Origin: Areca catechu
Lineage: Eukaryota > Streptophyta > Magnoliopsida > Arecales > Arecaceae
DNA: 64,000 nucleotides
Direction: 5' to 3'
Assembly: GCA_021397845.1 (NCBI GenBank)
Contig: CM038046.1
Span: forward strand, 66,606,021-66,670,020
Shown here: positions 33,017 through 44,962 of the stretch, piece by piece
How positions within the stretch are numbered: position 1 is the first letter of the stretch
Layout: each line of letters starts with the position of its first letter
Notes under the pieces: generated by a model
Seen by the model: the letters and a program-made list of their open reading frames with translations, nothing else
What the model was told of the DNA's origin: nothing
Database searches by the model: none
Program-made: the position numbers and the translations under genes

Positions 33017-34640
33017 TACTAGATCTTGATTATACATACCATCCATCTATTATGTACTGTGATCACCTCACTAGAGGCCTAGAAGGATACTAGCTCAGAT
33101 ATCACAATACAAAACATGCTTCCTTAGCATGTGTCAACAATCACCTCACCTAGCTAGGTCTCGAAGAAAATTAGCTCCTGACTATATATATTACATGTCG
33201 ATCATGTACTAGTGATCATCCCACTGGAGATCTATAATGAGACTGAATCCTGACTCATGTTATTATAGTCAGACTAGAGAGTACTAATATTTAAAACATC
33301 ACATTTTTGATACAATATACTTTTTTATCAATGTGCATATTCAACATTTCATGAAGCACATTATGTACTTACTCCAAGAAATATATAACATAATAATAAA
33401 TCAATCTTTAAAATAGATTATGCATGGTAAAATATACTAGAGGAAGAGATAACTTATCAAAAATAATTCTACTAGAGATACGTGACTCAAACCCTAGAAC
33501 TAGCACTCCTCTATTGATGAAGGCGATGAAAGATCTGGCAAGATAAGTTAATTATATATTTAGAATAAGGAGAGAGACTCTAAGTTAGGTCTAAGTCTAG
33601 GTCTGGTTTTGGGTTTGATCAAGGTAGCTATTGGATCCAATTTATGAAAATCTGATTTGATTAATAAAGGATCAATCTAGATTATATCAAATAAATAAAA
33701 TGGATTCAAGGTTGATCTCCCACCTAATTTTTATTATTTATTTATTTATTTATTTTTCTATTTATTTTCTCTTTCCTCTCTTCTCTCTCCTCTCTCTCTT
33801 CACCTTTTTTCTTCTTTTCTCCCTTTCTTTTCTTTTCTTTCTTCTTTCTCTGCTTTCTTTTTTTTTCTTATGCTTGACCCAAACAGGTCCTTCCCATGGT
33901 TCCAAAGAACCGAGGAGAAGGGAGGGCGGTCTAGGTAGTGGTCCGACAGGAATGGCAAGAAAGGGGTGGGGGGTTAGGGTGGCATAACTAGTGGTGGTCT
34001 AGCCACCAACAGGGAGCTATGACAGGGAGAGAAAGGAACGAGACATTGCCCCTTGTTGCCACAATAGCAGCACCTAAACACCAGAAGAAATACCATGGAG
34101 GGAGGGAGACTTACTGACATAGTGGTGATGGTATGGACATAGTTGGCAACACTAATTTTTAGCTGCAAAAGGGGTCAAATGGATCCAAATCTCTTTTAAA
34201 GAACGTAAAGAGGTTAGGGAGGGGTTTTCGGGTGATGGAGGCTTATCTATGGCTGACTAACGGCTACCAGAGTTGGGGATGAAGGATGAGGTAGGTGGAA
34301 AAGCATGGTTTTGGCTTGATTAAAGGTCGTGAAAGGGGGTTTAAAAAGAAAGATTTTAAAAAGCATGAATTTGGTTTAATGGTGGATAACTCCAATCATT
34401 TTGCCATTACGACAATTCCCAATAGCCACCAGTAGATATGGCCTAGCCCTGCAACCCTTGCATCTACCTCTAATGGTCAAAACTGCCATGGCTCCATAGT
34501 CTTATCCCATGGAATTAGGTGCTCGGAATAGGGGATCAAATTTTTCGTTATTTCGAACCATTCTTTTGGGTTTTGGGTTTAAGTCTATTGGGATTGCCAA
34601 CTATGACCCAGAAAGGGCCTATTTAGGTGGTTCTCGCATC
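33017..34640 (-). repeat. Probable gypsy LTR, right segment
   Basis: Continuation of the LTR begun at 21743. Near 34630 the - strand reads ATTTATTTGAGGGAAGATGC, resembling the end of pol plus polypurine tract and an LTR start in plant gypsy elements. With the left segment this gives an LTR of about 2.1 kb. No partner LTR or TSD is in view, and the adjoining sequence does not translate convincingly, so the boundary is uncertain. Confidence 0.4.
33725..33870. repeat. Polypyrimidine/microsatellite tract
   Basis: (TTTA)n followed by (CTCTT)n and (TTTTC)n runs, about 145 bp of almost pure pyrimidine on +. It creates a spurious open frame rich in Phe, Leu and Ser that is not a gene. Confidence 0.9.
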
Positions 34641-35999
34641 TTCCCTCAAATAAATCTCATCCTTGATATTTGAAAAAATCTTATTCCAAAATCAAAGGTG
34701 CTTGATCTAAAACTCACATGTACCACATTGTCCAAACACATAATCTCATCACTCAAATGCCAGTAAGATATCCAATCACTTAGATCAATCATACTACTTA
34801 TATATATTTTTAATATCAAACCATAGCCTCTTCTCAAAATTATTTCATAATTTGATACTTCTAGGTCAACTCTAAAATTTTGCACCTTAGGTAATATACA
34901 ATTTGAGATATCATTTTTCCTTAATCAAAATCAAATAACTAGATCTAAATTAATTATCAAAAGTATTCTATCACACTTAAGATTAAGATATAGACTAAAT
35001 AAGATTAGCACAAATTAAGTGATCAAAAGTCTAAGATTAAAATCATCATCTTGATATGATTCATTCAAGATCAACTTGGGATTAATTGGATGCTAAGATA
35101 GATTAAAATTGATTGTATTTAGAAGATCGTGACATTGATTCAGTACAAACACTATAGTAAAGATTTGATCCCACAAAAATTAATGATCCTTGAGTAGAAA
35201 CAAATCACTTGATAGCTACAAAGGCGATCATGAAAATGAAATATAGTGATAGGCTTTAGAGATCAAAAGTCTATCATAAATTATTAGCATTAAATTTTAA
35301 GGACAATTTTAAGAAAATAAGATATCAATGTCATGATTTCTATACTTGAGTTAAGATCAAAGGGAGCAAATCGATAATGCATGATTTATTCAAATACCTA
35401 ATAAATTAGATTATATTGAATCAATGAATAAGTAACCCTTGAGATGCTCAATATTTTCATTGTCACATCCTACTATTGAAAAACTTATCAAAGGATAACA
35501 TAGCCATGCTACAATTAATTTAATAATCAATGGAGTTCAATAATCACTTTTTCTTTATTAATAAGAGCTTTCATTCTTCCATCATAATATATTTTAAACT
35601 AATCCTAATGTCTTTAGTTCACCACACTTTTGCTATACAACTCTGATCAATATGCTCTAAAATTTCTTATGATTCCTGTTCAAATTTTTTTATAAAATGT
35701 AATCAAAGATTTTGCATTTTCATGTCCTTATTTTTTTTAAAGCATATTAGATCAGAATCATCTCTCAAGATAATTGCTATATTTGTACCATTATATAATC
35801 AAGTTACTAAATTTTAAATCCAATTTAAGTTAAGCCTACCCTTGATTACCTTAACAATAGGGTTAAATAATTCATGATCCATCTTTTTCTTTTAAGAAAT
35901 TCAACTTTATATTATAATAAATAAAAGAATCTCAAATTAACTCACTTATGATCATAATCAACCCTCTAGCTAGAAATTCTTTTTGTAGTCAAACTCATT
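34641..35999. other. AT-rich stretch without recognised features
   Basis: About 1.36 kb. The - strand frame ending near 34646 does not match gypsy integrase ends that I know. Probably old, mutated transposon DNA or spacer. I see no repeat phase, RNA gene or splice-linked coding potential. Confidence 0.4.
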
Positions 36000-37860
36000 T
36001 AAGCTTTTCAAAATCATTTCATTAAATTCTGCTATCAATCAATAATGATGGCAGAAGATCCATGATTAATACATTATCCATATTTTTTACTTTAAAATTA
36101 TTTTTTACAAACATCTACTAACATGATTCAAAGACTTATTAGAAACTCATCCAAGGTATATTCTATAGATGCAAAACATTGCAATCTATCTCACTAACCT
36201 AGAAGTATCTATTGTTGACATTTTTATTGTTCACCAAATCCTAAATTCCGTTACTATTGCTTTCAATAGCCTCAAAATCATTTACAATACTCAAAAGGAA
36301 AGGGTGAAAAGTGAAAAGGGTCGGCCACATCTTGGGACATACTAGTAAGGGTTTCTCACACCACCATAAGAAAATCAGGTTTAATAGAAACTATAGGAAT
36401 CAAAATTATCAAAGTCAACCTAATCATGCTAACAATCTAGGGGGTCACAAACATAACATCAAAAAAGATAAGACCTACTCGTTTTGTCATGCCAATGGTC
36501 ATAGGAAGTAAGAGTGTCCTAAATACAAAGCTTGGTTGGAGAAAAGAAATAACAAAAGTAACTCACTTGCACTAGTGTGTTTTGAATCCTTTTTAGTTGA
36601 CATTCCACCAAATTCTTGGTTGCTTGATAGTGGGACATCTATTCATGTTGCTAATTCTTTGTAGAGATTCATAAACAAGCACAACCACGGTGAACGGGAA
36701 GTCAGCATGTTCATAAGTGATGGAATCAAACTTGAAGTTGATTTTATTAAAACAATTATTTTAAATTATCACTCAAGTTCTAATCTTGTTTTGGAAAACA
36801 TTATTTTGATTTGTATGATATATGAGACAAAATTTGGTTTTTGTTTGAAAACTTGATGAGAGTGGTTATAATTTTTTTATTTTTGTATAAGAAAAGTTGA
36901 ACTATTTCTTAATTCATCTTTGGTTGGTGAGTACTTTTTGAATGATGGCTTATGCACATTAAATTTGGCTTTCAGGATATGAATGTTGAGAAGGCTGGAA
37001 CTTAAAGAGTTCTGGTCAAAGAAAAAATATTCTATGTTGTGGCATAAAAGATGTAGTCACATATGAAAAGAAATTATTGAAAGGTTCATAATGAACAAAA
37101 TCCTCCCTAACTTAGATTTTGGTGATTTGGAACATGTATTGGTTGTGTTAAGAATAAACTAACCAAGACTAGAAAAAAAAGAGGGAACATGTAGTAATGA
37201 TCTTCCAAAAATAATGCACACTAACATTTGTAGATCTTTGTCTCTTACCTTATATAATAATTAAGAAAATCTTTATCACCTTAATTGATAATGTCTAATA
37301 AACAATAAATTTGAAGCCCTTGATAAATTTGAGATTTTTAATATTGAGTTTGAAAAAAATGGCATAGTGGTTAAAATTGTTAGCTAAGTTCATGGTTGTG
37401 AGTATTATGGAATAGAATAATGAGACCATCTACTAAGTACTAAGAGAGTTATTGGATAATTGCACAATACACAATGCAATGAAATCTTGAACAAAATGGT
37501 ATTATTCAGCCTTATTATCACACTCTAAAAGATATGGTTAGGAGTATGATGAGCAAGAGTAAGTTACTAGAATTTTTTTGGGGTGAAGCACTGAGTGTTG
37601 CTATATAAGTTTTTAAAAGAGCATCTAAAAATGTTGTTCTCAAAATGCCCTTTGAATTATAGACTAGTAGGAAGCCTAATTTGAATCATTTTTGAGTTTA
37701 GCATTGTCCAATTAAAGTTGGATAACACTCTTGAAAACAAACTTAACCCCAAAATACTTGTGGTCTTTTCATCAGTTTCTTAGAGACCTCTAAAGATTAT
37801 AGGTTCTTCCATCCTAACAATGACACAAGAATTGTTGAGTCGATGAATGTAAATTTTTAA
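36000..37860 (+). pseudogene. Decayed Tork-type copia relic: gag end, protease, part of integrase
   Basis: On +, in several frames: a gag-type block near 36215 (VHQILNSVTIAFNSLKIIYN), a basic stretch before a knuckle remnant (YSFCHANGHRK), and protease PPNSWLLDSGTSIHVANSL (about 36598). The GAG-pre-integrase region follows near 37030 (LWHKRCSHI, IIERFIMNKILPNLDF). Integrase scraps include EYYG and a decayed FELW-type block (about 37650). The pol C-terminus, RT and LTRs are missing, so it is a truncated, very old fragment. Stops and shifts are too many to define a frame. It is a different copy from the elements at 40155 and 44963. Confidence 0.7.
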
Positions 37861-39009
37861 AATATGATGTTAGGAGTTGTGAATGTTTACATGATCATAG
37901 TATAACATCAGAGCATGGTTTGCTGAACTGGATTGAACAATACAATTTGGCCAATATTTTGCCAAACTGGCATCGAATTGGGTTGGTTTCCAGCTTGGCC
38001 TATATTTTCGACATCACATCTAAACTAGTGTGAACCAGCCTGAATTAGATGGTTTGGTATGGTGCAGGGCCAAACTGACTATTCTGGCCATTTAAAGATG
38101 GGCTTAAGACTTCTCTCTTGTCCTTCAAAAAAAGCCTCTACCCCTTCTCTACAATATAAATAAGCTATAAAATGAGAAAAAAACATAGATTAAAGGCATG
38201 CTTGCTTCTCTCCAACCTCCCTTTCTCCCCTATCCCTCTCTCCTTTTTTTTGAAACTTTAAAATTCATGAAGATTTAAAAAAAAGGGGAGATCATATCAA
38301 AATCTTGATCTTCATATAATTTATTAAATATTGTAGATCTATCGATGATTACATTATAACATTAAAATCATTAAATTTCATTAAGTATATAATTTTTTAA
38401 ATTTAAAATATATTTTAAAATAAAATATTATTAAAACTTACAAATTTAAAATTAGCTATAAAATTTAAATATTATTTAGTGACTTGTGAGCTACTTTTAA
38501 TATAAATTTGGTATCTATTTATTAAAAATTTGATGCATCATGCATGTAATGGTATAGGCCTAAAATTGAATAAAATTAAAAAATAAATAATATTTCATGC
38601 ATAACCACTATCTTAATATATATATATATATATAGCATATGTGATAAGATTCTACATGGATCTTATATCAAATTTAGGCCTAGACCATTTCATGCATAAC
38701 CACTATCTTCATAAAATTGAAAAATAAATAACATTTCATGCATAACCACTATTTTAAAAATATATATATAGCATATGATACATGGATCTAATAAAATTAA
38801 AAAATAAATAACATTTTATGTATAACCACTATCTTAAAAATATATATATAGTATAGGTGATAAGATTCTACATGGATCTAATATCAAATTATTTTTTAAA
38901 ATTTTAAAATTTTATAAAATTCTAAAATTAAAAAATAATAAAAACATAAAAGTAATTCAAAAATATAAAAAAGGATAATGAAATATTATTATTTTACATA
39001 ATTACTAAA
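37861..39009. other. Unassigned repeat-like and AT-rich sequence
   Basis: The segment 37910-38120 has repeated words such as GGTTTGCTGAACTGG, CCAAACTGG and GGTTTGGTATGG, suggesting a short interspersed or imperfectly palindromic repeat, not identified. A CT-rich stretch (38110-38250) and AT-rich tandem repeats follow. No coding potential. Confidence 0.35.
38568..38890. repeat. AT-rich tandem repeat, three to four imperfect copies
   Basis: Units carry AAAAATAAATAACATTTCATG, CATAACCACTATCTTAAAA, an (AT)n run and GATTCTACATGGATCTAATA in order. Copies begin near 38572, 38702 and 38792, with a partial copy near 38685. Unit length varies (about 90-130 bp) through (AT)n slippage and small deletions. 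Confidence 0.75.
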
Positions 39010-40021
39010 TTATTGTGCTTGTTTAACCTTCAAGAATGGATGCATTGAGAAAGGACTTAGAGCATGACATTGGTTAGGACAATAAGTAGATGCTCTAAGA
39101 TTGACATCGTTAGGAATGCAACTAGTGCAAGCATAGAGTTCAAGAGAGAAGGGATAATTAGGTTGAAGTAGTACTTAGTTGGCAATTATCCCAATATAGC
39201 TATGTACTGAAAGAGCACATAGGAGGTTTGTTACTTTATAAAGAAGCACTTTGCTTATTTCAAAGCAATGAAGGAGAGGACTTTGAAGAAGAAGAAGGTG
39301 AAGGTGAATTGCTAACCTAGAAAGCCACCTTTCCTATCACTCTAGGGAGTTAGAGAAAGCATGATGATGAGGAGGCATAGATCTAGGCTACCATTTTGAT
39401 GAGCTTGAATGATCAATGGCAGCTTGAGGAGGTGGCCAAGCATAAAACTTAATTTGGACCATTAGCTTATGAGTTAGGGTCGGGTTTGCGAGCACCAATA
39501 AAGTCAATGTTTAGGAGGATTTTCTTAGTTAGAGAGCTTGTCAGTATAGGCATGAGTCGTTTTGCATTTATGTTGAGAGCTTTTGATAGTAGGAAGAAGT
39601 CCTCTAGAAATATTATATCAGGAGCCACTATCCATGATTTGGACCACCCGCCTTTCCTAGCAAGGATTCCAAACAACAGAGGATTAATAGTAATGATGAA
39701 GAAGGACAAGAAGATGGATATGTGGTGAGCTATTGGATCCTAATTTTATTTCAGTTATATCCTAGTACATATGGTGAGCAACACATATTATCGTTTTGTC
39801 ATTATATCCATACATGTTGCTGGTCTAGGTGTAATCCTTTAGGATTGAAATATATTTATGGTGAACTTCTTGATAATAATAAGGAGCTATAGAAATAGAT
39901 TGTAATATATTAGAACAAGTGGCCTATGTATGGACTAGCGATGATGTGTGATGGTTGGACTAGTTATGGCAAGTGGATAATAATCAACTTCCTAACAAAT
40001 TGTGATGAAAAAAGTATTTTT
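39010..40021 (+). pseudogene. hAT-like transposase relic (BED finger and DUF659-type region)
   Basis: The + strand has decayed blocks in the order of plant hAT transposases. Near 39125 there is a BED-type remnant (a GGI.RLK.HL-like region followed by YPNIAM and VCYFIKKHF). Near 39486-39728 is a linker (APIKSMFRRIFL). Near 39935-40010 is GLAMMCDGWTSYGKWIIINF, matching the T.MCDGWT..R.SIINF motif that opens the DUF659 domain. Frameshifts and stops separate the blocks, and the hATC dimerisation domain is absent. The similarity breaks off at about 40021, where the Athila-like LTR appears to begin. No terminal inverted repeats found. Confidence 0.5.
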
Positions 40022-40149
40022 TATCAGCCACCATGCTACCACCAAGATCTGCCATCATTGGCTATCCTCATGCCCGTCACTATTGGCCTTGCTCTCATTG
40101 TCTATAGCCTTCTTCTTCCCCATCACGGATTGGAGCCACCATGCCTCTG
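40022..40149 (+). repeat. Athila-like LTR A, left segment (start uncertain)
   Basis: CCATC/CCACC-rich sequence between the hAT relic and the CCATT target duplication of the outer copia. Its composition continues at 61335 (CATCTTCCCCATTTCC), supporting one interrupted LTR. The exact 5' end is not resolvable here. Confidence 0.4.
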
Positions 40150-40154
40150 CCATT

Positions 40155-42541
40155 TGAAAAAATTATGCCCTAAAAGCCAATCACAATTAATGTATTTGTG
40201 GCTTTTTTTGTATTCTCTCAACTCAGGATTGATATTAATAAAAGGTATTTGTTGATTCATTATACTGCATCAACTTATCAAGATTATGTGAACCCTATAG
40301 ATTAGGACAATGAAATTAGGGTTATGATGGAGATCATAATGGTAAGATCTAAGTTCCTATAAATCCTATTTTAAAATGTTTCTAGTTGTTGGATTATCAA
40401 TTTGGGGATCGATGTTTCCAGAAAGACTAGCACATCTTATGTATGCTTGATGGAGAGGATGGTTGGTCTCACAGCCATTTATATAGAGACACTAATATAA
40501 GGATGTGGGTGCTCATTAGGGTATGAGTTCACTGAACTGATACACCTCGAGAACATCTTATGGAGGTCTTATTACTAGTCAAAAGATGGTTCTCATAGTA
40601 GGAGTTGTGCAAGTGATCCTTGGACTTGAGATCACCATGGTTCCTTATGCACATAAAGCCATATTTTGGTTCATACTCATTCATGTCAAAGAGTCATGTA
40701 TAGTGTGTTCTCAGACATGGTGGATTGTGCATGAAGAATGTGAGTGGATCAATAAGGAATTGATCACTCCTAGTAAGAGGAGGAATTATCCCATATAATA
40801 TCTTTGATTGTTGACTCAGGAAGTCTTTGATCAAAGCAAGATGAGATTAGAAAGGAGTTCTAATCTTTCATCGATTGAGTCTTCATTATCGAATTAAGAT
40901 TTGAAAGGATTAAGTGATATGGTTTGACAATTCTTCTTACCCTTCACTTATTCAGGATAAAAGAAGATCGAAGGATTGAATTGCATGGTAACTTTTTACT
41001 AAGGAATATTTTGGTAATTTTTAAGTTCCTCATCTTCCGAGTAGGCATGATACATTGCTAGATGTTAAACATGTCTTGTAGGTTTTTATGAATCAAATTA
41101 GATGGATTCATGAGTCAATTTGAAAATTGGTTTGGATTGGCTAACTTGGGTCAGCTCGATTTGACCTAATTGGATCAATCGATTTTTATTGGATCGAAAT
41201 AGCTTGGACCTGGACCTATTACTGGCTAGATTTGGAGCCCAAAGGATCATACGTGCTAGAAAATTGATAAAGGAAGTTAATTGGATTTTGGTTGGGGTTA
41301 TTGGATCCTAATAGGCTAGCTAATTTGCATACTAGCATATTCATGCTAGCCTAACTCCTAACCCAATTAGATTGGGTCAGTTTGCTTGCTATTGGACTAA
41401 CCAATTTAAGTGAAACTTAGATTAGGTTGAGTCCTAATTGTGAAAGCATTTATCTATATTTATCTATAATTAATTGAGCATTATCCTTGGATTATGGAAG
41501 AGCCCAAGTAACTTTGGACTCTTGGTGCTATGTTTGGCATGCGCCATGATTAAGAGGCACAGAAAGACCAAGAGTCCTTTTGCCACTTAATCATTTATTT
41601 TAGATAAATGCTAGGCTACTCTCCCTTATTCCATGTCCATTTTGATTGGGCTTGACTTGTCAAAAGATCGAATTGGCATGGAAGAATTGTGGTGCACAAA
41701 ATGAAGGGATGCATCCCTTCATGTGTGGCGCACAATCTTAAATCCAGAAGTCCTTCTACTTGAAGGTTTCTGGTTTGCTGATATATCCATTGGAATCCCA
41801 CATCCCTTAGCCAAATCTTGACCTATTACTTGACACATGGTAAGTGGGAAAATTGTTGAAAAATTGAAGAGACACATATGTCTCTTGGCGTAGTGATATG
41901 ACATATCATGATAAGACTTTTCATCCAAGGGACTCCTACTTGAAGGGTCCTATCGATCATTAGAAAATTGGATTAAGGGCTGAGGAAAAGATTTATTAAC
42001 CACCCCCTCACTCAATATAAAAAGTTATCAATATTCTAATGCCAAAAACATCCAAAAAATAATCCAAAAGAAATCCTTTCTATTTAGCTTCCTTCTCTTA
42101 GGACAAGAAGTCTTCTTTAAAACAAGATTTGTCATTTTAAGACAAGAGCCGACGAAGAGATATAGGAAGGATAATAAAATTTTGAGAGAGGATTTAGAGA
42201 GGTCTCTAAGTGCTCTACAAGAAGGTAGGGATTCCATCAAAGGGAAGAAGGTCGTTGAAGGAAGAAAGGCTATTGGGAAGAGTCCTAGTCAAAAAAGCAA
42301 GCTCGGTTGGAGTACTTTCTTGGTTTGGTTTCTATGGAGATCATCTCTGGAGGGCATACACTTGTATGCCTTATCAAAATTAAGGAGTATAGGACTTCAG
42401 GTATTCTTCTATAATCCTAAATTATGATTTATTAGTTATCCTAGTCAAGTGGTCCTTGGGTCTAGGGTTTTGGTTGATTAGGGTTTTAATATAGAAAATT
42501 TTGAAACTTAGTCTTTCACTACATCAGCCCAAAACCTTATA
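40155..42541 (+). repeat. 5' LTR of the outer copia
   Basis: 2387 bp, TGAAAAAATTATGCCC to CAAAACCTTATA. TATA box CAATATAAAAAG at 42013-42024, near the 3' end of the LTR. A stretch at 40586-40798 is open in both LTRs but is non-coding LTR sequence. Long U3 without tandem arrays. Confidence 0.92.
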
Positions 42542-42542
42542 G

Positions 42543-42555
42543 TGGTATTAGATCC
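42543..42555 (+). other. Primer-binding site of the outer copia
   Basis: TGGTATTAGATCC, decayed from TGGTATCAGAGCC (tRNA-iMet). It starts two bases after the LTR end. Confidence 0.85.
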
Positions 42556-43749
42556 ATCTTACATCATGCAATTAGTAGTCATTTTTGTGGTAATTGCTTG
42601 CTTTTCTATGACTCTTGCATGATTAGTTCATATTACATATGTGATATGTTATGCTCCAAGTAACTGCTTCAGATTGGGTTAGTCACCATGGCCGTCTGGT
42701 CATAGGAGCTAAGTAGGGTTTAAAGACCCTCTCTTTCCATTCATTGGGGTCTCCTATGATGAGTTGGGGTGCCACTATAGCCTTATCCCATTAACGAGTG
42801 AGGTGAATGGATTATTATTTTAATCATGTTATGGTTATGCTTATTAGGGTTAATATGCTTATTTGTTGGAATATGTGTCATGTCGACATGGTTAATTAGG
42901 ATGTGTATGAGACCATCAAAGCCATCATAAAAATTGTATTTAGTCATAGTGTTATATAAAATCTTGATGCAAAGCCTTTTTAGGATTTGATTGATTGATT
43001 GGTGTCTAAGGAAAGTGGTTCTAGGAAGATAAAGAGAATATGGTTTTTAATTAGTCCCGTTACGTACTTGGCCAAAAAATTATTTGGTGTCTAAGGCAAG
43101 AACGAGGGGACTCCCACACCTCTTCCACTTACCTAGCCAATTCGATTATTTAGACCTTAGATTGGAAATGCTAATTAATTTTAAAAGCACTACAATTTGC
43201 CTTCCTTCATGCCAAGCCAAATTTGTATCAAAACTATAGTATGTTTTGTTGAGCAAACTCAAAGCTTATATTAGGGTTTGATAAAAAAAAAATCTTGACA
43301 TGATGCATTTTATGCTTTATTGTATGCTTGATAATGTTACTTTATTGAGCAAACTCAAGGGTGACATTATTTAATCATGAATATATAAAATGAAGGGTCC
43401 GACTAAACAAAGACATAATAGTTTGTTGTACAAATATAAGACTGTACGTATCTTAGAGGCAAGTATTATGTTGAGAATTGCAAGGGATGCAATTGGAAAA
43501 GAATTTCCTATCATTGAACTTATAAATGTTTGTTGTGCAAACACAAGACATTTATAAGGAATTGGGATCTTAACCCCACTAAAGAAACTAGATATTGGTT
43601 TCTCATTTGCCATAGTTGAGGGTTATGGTATTCGAAGAAAATAGTGGGAGACACAATTAGATTTAAAGTTCTTATCTAATTATGATTATCATCTTGATTG
43701 ATCTGCTTATGATTGTTCTTGTTTGACTGTAGATTTAAATTAATGGTTT
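42556..43749 (+). other. Leader of the outer copia
   Basis: About 1.2 kb between primer site and gag. It has short motifs resembling the gypsy leaders (CTTACCTAGCCAATTCG near 43130) but no clear gene. No convincing structure seen. Confidence 0.4.
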
Positions 43750-44957
43750 CATCATTATCACTGTGAGGCATACTAGATGCCAATAAATTTACCAGACCAA
43801 GCTATGTGGATTGGTTGAGAAACCTAAGAATAGTACTTGCTTAGAAAATGGTATCCTACATCCTTGATTCTCTGGATCTAGATCCGATCAGAGATGATGC
43901 GATGAAGGAGGAAAAGGCCACTTATAGAATATGGCAGAATGATAGCTTGACTATCAAGTGCATCATATTAGCCTTCATGAGCAACGAGCTATAGAGGCAA
44001 CATAAAGACATGGAACCTCAGTCCATACTACTTAATCTCAAAGAACTATATAGAGAGCATAGTAGGACTGTTAGATATAAGATATCGAAGTAGTTATTCT
44101 GGGCATGTGTGAGTGATGGCTCACTTGTATAGGTCCATGTTCTCAAGATGATTGACTTAATCACCCGATTAGGTTATAGGTTTTGTCATGGACGGGAAGC
44201 TTAATCAAGATTTGATCTTGCAATCACTCCTAGATTTCTACTGTCAGTTTGTCATGAACTAACACATGAACAAACTGAACCTTTCATTACCAGAGCTGCT
44301 TAACATGCTTAAAATAGCTAAGAGCCACTTCAAAGGTGATAAGGCTCATCATCTTCTTCTAGTTGATGGAAAAAAGAAAGGATTAATGAAGAAACGTTCA
44401 AAGAGAAAGCTGAACCCAAAGAAGAGCATCAAAAAGAAGAAAAAGATAAAGAAGTCTTCAAATGATGGATCTTGTTTCTTCTATAATAAAAAGGGACATT
44501 GAAAGAAGAACTGCAAGACGTACCTTGCAAATCTGAAGCAAGATGTCAGTGGAGCACAAGAGGTTTGTTTATGATACAAACAAACTTATCATTGAGTTCT
44601 TCAACATCTGATTCATGGGTGTTGGATATCGCATGTGGGTCTCACATTTGCAAATCTGTGCAAGGACTCCACAATATTAGAAGATTGAAGAAAGGTGACT
44701 TCAAGCTTTATGGTGCAAGTGGAGAGGCCATTCATGAAGAAGCTATTGGAACCTGCATATTATTATTGCCTTCGAACAAGATATTGGAATTAAAAGATTG
44801 TTATTTCATTCCAAATATTGTTAGGAATATTATTTCTATACCTTTGTTATTAAAACAAGGTTTTGAAATAAAAGTTGAGAGCAATAGTTGCTCCATTCTT
44901 CATTCTAATGACTTTTTTGGAATGTATAAATTTGTGAATGGTCTTTTAATTCTTTCC
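43750..44957 (+). pseudogene. Outer copia gag, protease and GAG-pre-integrase start
   Basis: Gag starts in decayed sequence near 43780 (YVDWLRNLRIVL, then LDSLDLDPIRDDAMKEEKAT, TIKCIILAFMSNEL), with several stops and shifts. From 44266 the frame is open: MNKLNLSLPELLNMLKIA, a Lys-rich stretch, and a knuckle CFFYNKKGHWKKNC in which the second Cys is Tyr. A frame change at 44499 brings the protease: SDSWVLDIACGSHICKS, with the catalytic Asp but DIAC where DTGC or DTAC is usual. Then LELKDCYFIPNIVRNIISIP and YKFVNGLLILSLN. The SIRE-like element interrupts after SLN at the CTCAA target. Confidence 0.85.
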
Positions 44958-44962
44958 CTCAA

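Noticed and set aside
33700..33987. Hydrophobic Phe/Leu/Ser-rich ORF resembling a membrane protein
   Set aside because: It is the translation of a polypyrimidine microsatellite.
34646..34885. - strand frame next to the probable polypurine tract, considered as a gypsy integrase end
   Set aside because: No convincing match to chromodomain or integrase tail motifs; left as unassigned.
40586..40798. Small ORF conserved at 59351-59542
   Set aside because: Conserved because both lie at the same place in the two LTRs of the outer copia; no coding signal beyond LTR homology.
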